A stretch of 64,000 nucleotides of DNA, taken from assembly GCF_003751265.1 (NCBI RefSeq), contig NZ_RJKN01000006.1, positions 186,001 through 250,000 on the forward strand, written 5' to 3'. The notes under the pieces are model-generated. The model was given only the letters and a program-made list of their open reading frames with translations, ran no database searches and was not told the origin of the DNA. Numbering within the stretch: position 1 is the first letter of the stretch; the number at the start of each line of letters is the position of its first letter. Source of the stretch: Pseudokineococcus lusitanus (lineage in GTDB: Bacteria > Actinomycetota > Actinomycetes > Actinomycetales > Quadrisphaeraceae). Made by a program: the position numbers and the translations under genes. This document shows positions 7,773 through 15,122 of the stretch, piece by piece.

Positions 7773-9161
7773 GTCGACGATCGCCTTGCCCGGGTTGAGG
7801 ATCCCCAGCGGGTCGAAGGCCGCCTTGACCGCGGCGTGGAGGTCCATCGAGACGTCGCCCAGCTCCTGGCGCAACCAGGCCCGCTTGAGGAGGCCGACGC
7901 CGTGCTCGCCGGTCAGCGTCCCGCCGAGCCGCTGGGCCAGCGAGAAGATCCGGCAGGCGGCGTCCCACGGCGCTCCCGACAGGACGTCCTGCTCGGGGGG
8001 CACGACGACGACGGGGTGGAGGGTGCCGTCGCCCGCGTGCGCGAAGACGGCGATGCGCACGCCGGTCGACGCGGAGATCTCCTCGATGCCGGCGACCGCC
8101 TCGGCGAGACGCGAGCGGGGCACCGCGACGTCCTCGATGACGGCCCGGCCCAGCCGCTCGAGCGACGGCAGGGCCTCGCGGCGCGCCGTCATGAGCTCCG
8201 CCGCGCGGGCGGGGTCCGTCGTCGTCTCGACGCCGCGGGCCCACGGGGAGACGGCGGCCAGGACGGCACGTCCCTCCGACTCGGCCCCGGCGCCGTCGGT
8301 CTGGGCGAGGAGCATGGCGGCGCCGCGGGCCCGGAGGTCGAGGCCGAGGGCGGCGTCGACGGCCTCGAGGGTGGCCGCGTCGACGAGCTCGAGGACGGCG
8401 GGCTCCACCCCGGCGCGGGTGATGGCGGTCGCGGCACGGGCGGCGTCGGCGACGGTGTCGAAGAAGGCGCTCGTCGTGGCCTGCTTCCGGCGCCGGGGAC
8501 GGAGGCGGACGGTCGCCTCGACGACGACGCCGAGCGTCCCCTCCGACCCGACGAGCAGCGCCGTGAGGTCGTAGCCCGCGACGCCCTTCGTCGTCTGCCG
8601 GCCCGTGCGCAGGACACGGCCGTCGGCGAGGACGACCTGCAGCCCGAGGACGGCCTCGCGGGTGGCGCCGTACTTCGCGCACCGCAGGCCACCGGCGTTG
8701 GTGGCGATGCTCCCGCCGACGCTGGCGGTCGCCGCGCTGGCCGGGTCGGGGGCGTACATGAGGCCGTGGACGGCGGCCGCCGCGTCGAGGTCGGCGACGA
8801 GCACCCCGGGCTGGACGACGGCGACCTGGTCGTCGGGCCGGACCTCGACCAGGCGGTCGAGGCCGCGGACGTCGAGGACGACCTCGCCGGCCCCGGCGGT
8901 GGCCCCGCCGGCCAGGCCGGTGCCGGCGCCGCGGGTGACGACGGGGGTGCGGGTGGCGGTGGCCCAGCGCAGGGTGCGGACGACGTCGTCGACGGAGCGG
9001 GCCCGCACGACGCCGTCGGGCAGGCCGTCGGGACGGTGACCGGACCAGTCGGTCGCGGCGGCGGTCCGGGACTCGATGTCGCGCAGCACGTCCGGCTCCT
9101 CCGGAGCCGCCGGGGCGGGGGCCGTACCCACCTCGCCCGCCGTCGTGCCGTCGTCACCCAC
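7767..9161 (-). CDS. FAD-linked oxidase, glycolate oxidase GlcD-like
   Basis: 464-residue FAD-linked oxidase of the GlcD/D-lactate dehydrogenase type, expected to oxidise a D-2-hydroxy acid in the cytoplasm or at the inner face of the membrane. The PCMH-type FAD-binding domain includes VVTRGAGTGLAGGA, VGGSIATNAGGLRCAKYGATRE and LLVGSEGTLGVVVEATVRLRP. The C-terminal cap ends with FAHAGDGTLHPVVV, GTLTGEHGVGLLKR and DPLGILNPGKAIVDG, typical of the family. Length is normal. The GTG start was chosen because GGGAGG lies 7 bases upstream; a longer open frame upstream has poor composition. It is divergent from murQ, with a palindromic operator-like site between them. Confidence 0.9.
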   Translation of the reverse strand: MGDDGTTAGEVGTAPAPAAPEEPDVLRDIESRTAAATDWSGHRPDGLPDGVVRARSVDDVVRTLRWATATRTPVVTRGAGTGLAGGATAGAGEVVLDVRGLDRLVEVRPDDQVAVVQPGVLVADLDAAAAVHGLMYAPDPASAATASVGGSIATNAGGLRCAKYGATREAVLGLQVVLADGRVLRTGRQTTKGVAGYDLTALLVGSEGTLGVVVEATVRLRPRRRKQATTSAFFDTVADAARAATAITRAGVEPAVLELVDAATLEAVDAALGLDLRARGAAMLLAQTDGAGAESEGRAVLAAVSPWARGVETTTDPARAAELMTARREALPSLERLGRAVIEDVAVPRSRLAEAVAGIEEISASTGVRIAVFAHAGDGTLHPVVVVPPEQDVLSGAPWDAACRIFSLAQRLGGTLTGEHGVGLLKRAWLRQELGDVSMDLHAAVKAAFDPLGILNPGKAIVDG

Positions 9162-9274
9162 GTCGCGCCTCCCGCGTCTCGAGCCGTCACCCGCGCCGAC
9201 GCCCCCGGGACCGCTCGCGCCGGGGGGACGACGCCGTCCGGCCGCCCGCCCCGCGACCGTGTCCCCCGACCGTC

Positions 9275-9303
9275 TTGACGGTACAGGACAGCCGCTGTAC
9301 CAA
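9275..9303 (+). promoter_or_regulatory. murQ promoter with a palindromic operator
   Basis: TTGACG (9275-9280) and TACCAA (9298-9303) are separated by 17 bp. The spacer is almost filled by a perfect inverted repeat, GGTACAG (9280-9286) and CTGTACC (9295-9301). A repressor bound there would cover both hexamers. It lies 10 bp before the murQ ATG and 114 bp upstream of the divergent oxidase start, so it may serve both genes. Confidence 0.55.
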
Positions 9304-9312
9304 AGGTCCACC

Positions 9313-10323
9313 ATGGACGCGCGACGAGACAGGCCCAGCCCCCCTCCTGCCCCCGGCACCCCTGCGCCGCAGCTCGTCACGGCGTCGGCGCCGCCGACGG
9401 GCGGTGGTCCGGCGGGCGTACCGCACCTGGACCGGCTCGGGACGGAGCACGCCCGGGCGGACCTCGCCGACCTCGACACCCGCAGCACGCGCGAGGTCGT
9501 CGCGGTCCTCGCCGCGGCGGACGCCGAGGTGCCGGCCGTCGTGGCCGCCGCGGGCGACGCGATCGCCGCGGCCGTCGACCTCGTCGTCGACGGGATGGCC
9601 CGCGGCGGACGGCTGGTCTACGTCGGCGCGGGCACCCCCGGCCGGCTGGCGCTGGTCGACGCCTCCGAGGTGCCGCCCACCTACGGCACGGACCCGGGCC
9701 TCGTCGTCGGCGTCATGGCCGGGGGCCTCGGCGCCCTGCAGGCGGCCCGCGAGGGCGTGGAGGACGACGAGGAGGCGGGCGCGGCCGACGTGACGGCGCT
9801 CGGCGTCGGGCCCGCGGACGTCGTCGTCGGCATCAGCGCCTCCGGGCGGACGCCGTACGTCCTCGCCGCCGTGGCCGCGGCCCGTGCCGCCGGCGCCCGC
9901 ACGGTCGGCGTGAGCAGCAACGAGGGTGCCGAGCTGAGCGCCGTCGTCGACGTCGCCGTGGAGGTCCCCACCGGTCCCGAGGTCGTCGCCGGGTCCACGC
10001 GGCTCAAGGCGGGGACGGCCCAGAAGCTCGTCCTCCACCAGATCTCGACGGCCACGATGGTCCGCCGCGGCCGGGTGCTCGGGCCGCACATGGTCGACGT
10101 CCGGGCGACCAACGCGAAGCTGCGCCGCCGCGCCGTGCGGATCGTCGTCGAGGCGACGGGCACGGACGAGACCACGGCGGCCGACGCGCTCGACGCCGTC
10201 GGCGGGCACGCGGGCACCGCCGTCGTCGTCGTCCTGGCCGACGTGGACGCCGCCCGCGCGCACGAGCTCGTGGCGGGCGCGGGCGGCGTCGTGCGGCGGG
10301 CGCTCGACGCCGCCCGCGGCTGA
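9313..10323 (+). CDS. murQ: N-acetylmuramic acid 6-phosphate etherase MurQ
   Basis: MurQ cleaves the lactyl ether of MurNAc-6-phosphate to give GlcNAc-6-phosphate and D-lactate in peptidoglycan recycling. The 336-residue protein has LDRLGTEHARADLADLDT near the start, the SIS-domain signature VYVGAGTPGRLALVDASEVPPT, VVGISASGRTPYVLAA, and GSTRLKAGTAQKLVLHQIST. The active-site glutamates in DASEVPPT and REGVEDDEE are kept. Position 3 of the GTSGR loop is Pro instead of Ser, which is unusual. The ATG at 9313 has AAAGG six bases upstream. The released D-lactate could feed the neighbouring FAD oxidase, which is an inference from the divergent arrangement. Confidence 0.93.
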   Translation: MDARRDRPSPPPAPGTPAPQLVTASAPPTGGGPAGVPHLDRLGTEHARADLADLDTRSTREVVAVLAAADAEVPAVVAAAGDAIAAAVDLVVDGMARGGRLVYVGAGTPGRLALVDASEVPPTYGTDPGLVVGVMAGGLGALQAAREGVEDDEEAGAADVTALGVGPADVVVGISASGRTPYVLAAVAAARAAGARTVGVSSNEGAELSAVVDVAVEVPTGPEVVAGSTRLKAGTAQKLVLHQISTATMVRRGRVLGPHMVDVRATNAKLRRRAVRIVVEATGTDETTAADALDAVGGHAGTAVVVVLADVDAARAHELVAGAGGVVRRALDAARG

Positions 10324-10329
10324 CCGGCC

Positions 10330-10821
10330 TCAGGAGCCCCCGGCCACCGCCCGCACGAAGGCGAGCGACCGTGCCCGGAGGTCGGCCACGCGCTGCTCGC
10401 GGGCGGCCGCCCGGTCGAAGCCCTCGTAGGGCAGCGGCGGGTCGAGCCGGACGTTGGCCGAGCAGGAGAAGTCCTCGCAGACGAGCGTCCCGACCGTGTC
10501 GCCGCCCCGCCCCGCCGGACCCGCGAGGCGGGCGGCGACGAGGACGACGTCGACGGGCAGCCGGACGTCGGCGCACCAGGCGCACTGCGCCCGGCGCCGC
10601 GGGGACGCGTCGGCCTGCCGCAGCAGGACGCCGACGGGCTCGCCGTCGACGGGCACGACGACGTAGGAGCGCTTCGGCAGGCGCGGGTCCTGCCAGCCGA
10701 GGAGGTCGAGGCGGTCCCAGGGCCGCGCGTCGAGGTCGGCCGGCGGGGTGAGGTCGGCGCGCTCCTTGCGGGAGGCGTTGACGAGGCAGGAGCGCAGGGC
10801 GGCGGGCGTGAGGGGGTCCAT
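10330..10821 (-). CDS. FBP-domain (FusB/EF-G-binding-like) zinc-finger protein
   Basis: 163-residue protein matching the FBP domain, the C-terminal treble-clef zinc finger of fibronectin-binding/elongation-factor-G-binding proteins. The N-terminal part has LTPAALRSCLVNASRKERADL. The zinc ligands are in QCAWCADVRLP and FSCSANVRLDPPLPYEG. Such proteins bind EF-G and help release stalled post-translocation complexes in FusB-type fusidic acid resistance; actinobacterial members are not well studied. The ATG start at 10821 opens directly into the domain. It is convergent with murQ (6 bp apart). Confidence 0.82.
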   Translation of the reverse strand: MDPLTPAALRSCLVNASRKERADLTPPADLDARPWDRLDLLGWQDPRLPKRSYVVVPVDGEPVGVLLRQADASPRRRAQCAWCADVRLPVDVVLVAARLAGPAGRGGDTVGTLVCEDFSCSANVRLDPPLPYEGFDRAAAREQRVADLRARSLAFVRAVAGGS

Positions 10822-11137
10822 GGGTCGTCCTCCGGGACGGGCACGGGCGCACCCGGTCCCCGACCGGAGGGGGCGGGGAGGGCGCGGCCGTCGTGCCGAC
10901 GGGTGGGGTGGGTGGGGGCGCGTCGCGGCAGCGGTCCCCGGGGGGACCGCTCGTTCGCGGGGCGCCGCTGCCGGTCGGCCCTCCCGTCGTGCGGGACGAG
11001 CGCCGGGAGCGGCCGCTACCTCCTGCCGGCGGACGGGCCGCCGACCACCTCCGTGCGCCGCGGGGGCGCCGTCACCGGGATCTGCACGCGGCGAGGGTAC
11101 GCCCGGTGCCCCGGGCACGGGTCGACGAGCGGTGGCG
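10822..11137. other. 316-bp intergenic stretch with hairpins
   Basis: No gene is seen. A perfect hairpin lies at 10930-10951 (AGCGGTCCCC and GGGGACCGCT). A palindromic GTGCCCCGGGCAC is at 11105-11117, just after the stop of the minus-strand membrane protein gene. Confidence 0.6.
10930..10951 (-). terminator. hairpin terminator after the polytopic membrane protein gene
   Basis: Perfect 10-bp stem (10930-10939 with 10942-10951), lying between the stop of the membrane protein gene (11138) and the start of the FBP gene (10821). There is no U tract, as is common in high-GC actinobacteria. Confidence 0.5.
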
Positions 11138-13240
11138 TCACCGCGCCCAGCACGCCGTCCGGCCGACCGTCGCCGTCGCCGCGAAGCCGGCGTCCTCGAG
11201 GAGGGCGACCCGCTGCGGCGCCTCCGCCCGGCGGCGGTCGGCGTCCTCCTCGCTCCCGGAGGGCAGGAGCAGGCACGCCTGCCGCACGTCCAGGTCGGCC
11301 AGCGCGGCGAGGACGTCGGCGTCGTCCGTGCCCGCCGGCAGCGCGTCGAGGTCGGCGAACCGGACGAGCAGGAGCCGCTGGTCGTAGCGGAACCCGGGCA
11401 CGTCGCGGAGCTGGTCGAGGAAGTAGTCGCGGGGCGCGACCGTCTTGACCCGCGTCGTCAGCACCGCCGTCGTGATGGCGTCCTGCTCGGGCAGGAGGAC
11501 GACGTCGCCCGGCTCCGCCCGCGCCAGCACCGCCTCCGCGACGACGACCGAGCCCGGTCCCCGCTTGAGCGTCGGCGGCCACGCCTGCTCGACCCGGTTG
11601 CCCGCCGTCCAGATCGGCTGCCCGCCGGCGACGAGCGCCGCCACGAGGGCCACCGGCACGACCACGCGGCGCACGCGCGGGGCGCCCGGCGTCCCCGCCC
11701 CGGCGAGCCGCACGGCCAGGACGCCGACGAGCGCCGCGACGGTGGCGACCCAGCTGACCCGCCACAGCGTGGGGCCCAGGCCGACGACGTCGTAGACGAG
11801 CAGCGTCACCCCCGGCACGAAGGTCACGCCGACGGCGAGCGCGAGGACGCCGGTCGTCAGGCGGGCGTCCCGGTGCGGCACGAGGAGCGCGCCGAGGAGC
11901 ACCGCCGCGACGCCGACGAGGGCGACCGTGCCGTCGCGGAAGATCTCCGGGCCGAACCAGCCGGGGTCGAAGCGGAACGTCCGCCGCTCGAGGAAGTCGT
12001 CGGCCGACCGCCCGCCCACCGCGACGGTGACGACGCCCGCGGCCAGCGGGTAGGCCGACGCGGCGACGAACCCGCCGGCGGCGGCCCGCCACCGGCGCCG
12101 CACGAGCAGCGGCGCGACGCCGCCCACGGCGAGCACGGGGACGAGGAACATCGCCGTCGTCGACAGCCCGACCGCCGCCGTGCCGCCCACGGCGAGGGCC
12201 GCGACGGTCCGCCGCGACGGTCGGGCGGCGTGCCGCAGCAGGGCGACGAGGAGCAGCGGGACGAGCAGGCAGAGCAGGAGGACCTTCCCCTGCCACATCC
12301 GGATGAGGAAGAGGTTGCCGGGCGCCGCGTAGCCGGGGCCGCCGTCCCAGAGGAGGAAGGCGAGGGCGACGACGAGCGCGAGCCCGACGGCCGGCACCCG
12401 CCACGCCCGCAGGAGGCGGTGCAGGGCGAGGACGGCGAGCGCCGTCCCCAGCGGCGGGACGACGAGGTAGACGACGTCGGCGGCCCGCACGCCGGCGAGC
12501 AGCGCGGCCGTCCCGACGAGGCCGTCGTAGGAGGCGACGGGCGGGAAGCTCGTCATGGGGAAGACCTCGTCGCCGAAGATCGTGTCGCGCAGGGGGAAGG
12601 TGCCCCGCTCGGCGGTCCACTGGGAGAGGTTGACGTAGTAGAGGTCGTCCGGGTTGGGCCAGCGGCTCGTCGCGGCGAGCACCGCGAGGCCGGCGGCCGC
12701 GACGAGCGCGAGGCCGACCCCGGGGCGGCGCGACGCCGCCGGCGCCGCCGACGCTGCCCGTGGCGTCGCCGGGTGCAGCGTGCGCGCCGCCCACGCCGTC
12801 CCGGCCGCCGCGGCGACGAGCCAGAGCACGGCGACCGCCGTCCAGGGGGCGCCGACCGCGCCGAGGACGGCGGTGACCACGGCGGCCGCCGCCGCGGCGA
12901 CCAGCAGCGGGCGGTGCGCGCGCGGGGGGCGGACGTCGCGGGCCGGCCCGGGCGCGGCTGTCGCGCGGAGGCGTCGCCCGACGACCACCGCGACGACGAG
13001 CAGCGCCGCGGCGAGCGCCACGGCGACCTCGGCGTGCCACCCCAGGACGAGGCACAGGTGGTACGCGGGCGTCCATGCGGCGAGGACGGCGACGGTGCCG
13101 TCGAGCGTCCGCCGGACGGCGCGCTCGGCGCGGCCGACGGCGACGTCGTCACCCTCACCGGCGGCGGCGACGCCGGCCCGCCGCGGGCGGGCGCGACCGC
13201 GCGACGGGGCCGTCCGCGCCGCTGCCGCCACGGGCGTCAC
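11138..13240 (-). CDS. large polytopic membrane protein (DUF6077-like)
   Basis: 700-residue integral membrane protein with about a dozen predicted hydrophobic segments separated by Arg-rich loops. After an N-terminal 40-residue basic leader come VAVALAAALLVVAVVV, LLVAAAAAAVVTAVLG and many further helices. A conserved-looking outer loop has RWPNPDDLYYVNLSQW and GDEVFPMTSFPPVASYDG; the last ~170 residues are a soluble domain. The architecture resembles actinobacterial DUF6077 proteins and, more distantly, GT39/ArnT-type lipid-linked glycosyltransferases. I cannot assign a substrate. The start is uncertain: GTG at 13240 is the longest option and no strong Shine-Dalgarno is visible. It sits at the edge of a glycan-related cluster. 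Confidence 0.7.
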   Translation of the reverse strand: MTPVAAAARTAPSRGRARPRRAGVAAAGEGDDVAVGRAERAVRRTLDGTVAVLAAWTPAYHLCLVLGWHAEVAVALAAALLVVAVVVGRRLRATAAPGPARDVRPPRAHRPLLVAAAAAAVVTAVLGAVGAPWTAVAVLWLVAAAAGTAWAARTLHPATPRAASAAPAASRRPGVGLALVAAAGLAVLAATSRWPNPDDLYYVNLSQWTAERGTFPLRDTIFGDEVFPMTSFPPVASYDGLVGTAALLAGVRAADVVYLVVPPLGTALAVLALHRLLRAWRVPAVGLALVVALAFLLWDGGPGYAAPGNLFLIRMWQGKVLLLCLLVPLLLVALLRHAARPSRRTVAALAVGGTAAVGLSTTAMFLVPVLAVGGVAPLLVRRRWRAAAGGFVAASAYPLAAGVVTVAVGGRSADDFLERRTFRFDPGWFGPEIFRDGTVALVGVAAVLLGALLVPHRDARLTTGVLALAVGVTFVPGVTLLVYDVVGLGPTLWRVSWVATVAALVGVLAVRLAGAGTPGAPRVRRVVVPVALVAALVAGGQPIWTAGNRVEQAWPPTLKRGPGSVVVAEAVLARAEPGDVVLLPEQDAITTAVLTTRVKTVAPRDYFLDQLRDVPGFRYDQRLLLVRFADLDALPAGTDDADVLAALADLDVRQACLLLPSGSEEDADRRRAEAPQRVALLEDAGFAATATVGRTACWAR

Positions 13241-13434
13241 GGTAGGTGAGGAGCGGCGTCACGGCCGGGGACGGGGACGGCCGTCGACCGGTCACGGCCG
13301 GGCCCACGCCGCGGCGGGCCGCGGCCGGGCACGCCCCGACCGGGGCGCGTGCCGGGTGCCGTGCGGCGACGACGCGGTGCCGGGCCCCCGACGGCGTCCC
13401 GCCACGGCCGACCGCCCGGCGGCAGGATCACGCC

Positions 13435-13779
13435 GTGCAGACCGCCGCCGTCGTCCTCTCCCTCCTGCTCGCCGTCGCCCTGGCCGGCTCCGCCGTGGCC
13501 AAGCTCGTGCGCGTCCCGGCCGTCGTCGCGTCGATCACCGGGGTGGGGTGGCCTGCCGAGCGGATCTGGGTGCTCGCGGTGGTCGAGCTGGTCGGCGCCC
13601 TGGGTCTGCTCGTGGGGCTCGCCGCGCCGGGGATCGGCCTCGCCGCGGCCGTCGGGGCGACGCTCTACTTCCTCGCCGCCGTCGTCTCCCACGTGCGGCT
13701 GCGGCAGTCGCCGGCGCAGGCGTCGGTGCCGCTGCTCCTCGCGGTCGCGACGACGGCCGTCCTCGCCGCGACCCTGTAG
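13435..13779 (+). CDS. DoxX-like small membrane protein
   Basis: 114-residue protein with four hydrophobic segments, in the order AAVVLSLLLAVALAGSAVAKLV, a helix around residues 42-63, one around 66-86 and one at the C-terminus. The pattern and the GSAVAKL and VGWPAER motifs fit the DoxX/MauE-like family, whose members are linked to redox homeostasis or methylamine utilisation. The GTG start at 13435 follows AGGA and a CAGGAT hexamer 6 bp upstream. A five-copy 14-bp repeat begins inside its last codons and runs past the stop. Confidence 0.72.
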   Translation: MQTAAVVLSLLLAVALAGSAVAKLVRVPAVVASITGVGWPAERIWVLAVVELVGALGLLVGLAAPGIGLAAAVGATLYFLAAVVSHVRLRQSPAQASVPLLLAVATTAVLAATL

Positions 13780-13834
13780 CCGCGACCCTCCGGCCGCGAC
13801 CCTCAGGCCGCGACCCCGCAGCCGCGACCCCGCC
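13765..13834. repeat. 14-bp tandem repeat, five copies, over the DoxX stop codon
   Basis: GCCGCGACCC recurs at 13765, 13779, 13793, 13807 and 13821, an exact 14-bp period. The first copy encodes the last residues of the DoxX-like protein; the others fill the gap to the gtrA-like gene and end 15 bp before its candidate -10 hexamer. Confidence 0.9.
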
Positions 13835-13848
13835 GGCAGGACGCCACC

Positions 13849-13854
13849 TACGCT
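13849..13854 (+). promoter_or_regulatory. TACGCT -10 hexamer, leaderless start for the GtrA-family gene
   Basis: TACGCT ends six bases before the ATG at 13861 and no Shine-Dalgarno is present. This is the layout of leaderless actinobacterial mRNAs (TANNNT about 7 bp before the start codon). Confidence 0.55.
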
Positions 13855-13860
13855 CGCGGC

Positions 13861-14361
13861 ATGCCCGGGCGCCGCGACCTCCTGGCCCGGCACGCCGGGC
13901 GGCTGGTCCGGTACGCCACCGGCTCGGGCGTCGCGACGGTCTGCTCGGCGGTGGCCTTCTTCGCCGTCTACGCCCTCGGGGCCGGCACGACGGCGGCGAG
14001 CCTCCTCGGCTGGCTCGCCGGGGCCGTGCCCAACTACCTGCTCAACCGGGCGTGGGTGTGGCGGGTCGGCGGCCGGCCGGACGTGCGGCGCGAGGTGGTG
14101 CCGTACGTCGTCGTCGTCCTCGTCACCCTCGCGCTCGCGACGGGCGCGACCGCGCTCACCGAGGACCTCCTCGAGGGTGCGGGTGCGGCCGGCGGCGTCG
14201 TGACGGCGGGCGTCAACGTCGCCTTCCTCGGCGTCTACGCGCTCATGGCCCTCGTGCGGTACGCCCTGCTCCATCTCGTCTTCCGCCGCCTGCCCGGCCG
14301 TACCGGGCAGCCCACGGGGCCCGCACGGCCCGGCCCCCCGCCCACCCAGGAGACCCGATGA
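13861..14361 (+). CDS. GtrA-family membrane protein
   Basis: 166-residue protein with four transmembrane segments. The order RLVRYATGSGVATVCSAVAF, then GWLAGAVPNYLLNRAWVWR, a third helix near residue 85 and a fourth near 125 is the GtrA-like pattern; the VPNYLLNRxWVW signature is clear. GtrA proteins act with glycosyltransferases in cell-surface polysaccharide modification, probably moving undecaprenyl-linked sugars. Its stop overlaps the ATG of the following methyltransferase (ATGA), so the two are co-transcribed. Transcription seems to start almost at the ATG. Confidence 0.88.
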   Translation: MPGRRDLLARHAGRLVRYATGSGVATVCSAVAFFAVYALGAGTTAASLLGWLAGAVPNYLLNRAWVWRVGGRPDVRREVVPYVVVVLVTLALATGATALTEDLLEGAGAAGGVVTAGVNVAFLGVYALMALVRYALLHLVFRRLPGRTGQPTGPARPGPPPTQETR

Positions 14362-15119
14362 CGGACAGCCCGACCGACGGCGCCGGCGCCTTCAGCCAGG
14401 CCACCGGCCGCTCGCTCGAGGAGGGCTCGGGCGGCGGGCAGCGCCGCTACAAGGCGTACCAGCTCGAGCTCATGCGCCCCCACGTCGGCCGGTCGCTCCT
14501 CGAGGTGGGCGCCGGGCTCGGCGAGCTCGCCGAGGTCTTCGCCGCGGGCATGGACCTCGAGCGGCACGTCGTCACCGACGTCGACCCCGGCGCCGTCGCC
14601 CACGTCGCCCGGCGCTTCGCCGACCGCCCCGAGGTGGAGGCCCGGCGGCTCGACCTCGACGGCGACCTGCCCGACCTCGGTGCCCCCGTGCAGACCGTGC
14701 TCGCGTCCAACGTCCTCGAGCACCTCGAGGACGACGCGGGCGCGCTGCGCCGGCTCGCGCGGCTCGTCGAGCCCGGCGGGACCGTCGTCATGTTCGTCCC
14801 CGGCTACATGCAGCTCTACGGCGACTTCGACCGCCGCGTCGGCCACGTCCGCCGCTACACGCCCGCGACGCTGCGCGCAGCCTTCGAGGGCGCCGGGCTG
14901 ACGCCGCGCGTGGTGAGGCCGGTCAACCTGCTCGGCGGGATCGCCTGGTGGGCGGCCGTGCGCCGTGGCGGCGTGGGGTCCCCGAAGCCGGCGCTCGTGG
15001 CGGTCTACGACGGCGTCGTCGTGCCCGTCACGCGGCTGCTGGAGAAGGTCGTCACGCCGCCGTTCGGGCAGTCGGTCCTCGGCGTCGCCACCGTGCCGCC
15101 GGAGGCCGCGGCACGCTGA
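14358..15119 (+). CDS. class I SAM-dependent methyltransferase
   Basis: 253-residue methyltransferase with the Rossmann SAM-binding motif SLLEVGAGLGELAEVFA (about residues 48-64), the acidic residue in VVTDVDPGAV, and SNVLEHLEDD as the post-I motif; the fold is the Methyltransf_11/23 type. The C-terminal half has VMFVPGYMQLYGDFDRRVGHVRRYT, similar to methyltransferases found beside polyprenol-linked glycosyltransferases. Overlaps the GtrA-like gene by 4 bp. A role in modifying a lipid-linked sugar is inferred from context only. Confidence 0.85.
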   Translation: MTDSPTDGAGAFSQATGRSLEEGSGGGQRRYKAYQLELMRPHVGRSLLEVGAGLGELAEVFAAGMDLERHVVTDVDPGAVAHVARRFADRPEVEARRLDLDGDLPDLGAPVQTVLASNVLEHLEDDAGALRRLARLVEPGGTVVMFVPGYMQLYGDFDRRVGHVRRYTPATLRAAFEGAGLTPRVVRPVNLLGGIAWWAAVRRGGVGSPKPALVAVYDGVVVPVTRLLEKVVTPPFGQSVLGVATVPPEAAAR

Positions 15120-15122
15120 GGC

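Noticed and set aside
7388-8574. Extension of the HNH frame far past 7387
   Set aside because: Third-position GC drops sharply after 7230 and the extension is antisense to the FAD oxidase; the frame one base further ends at 7387 with good codon use.
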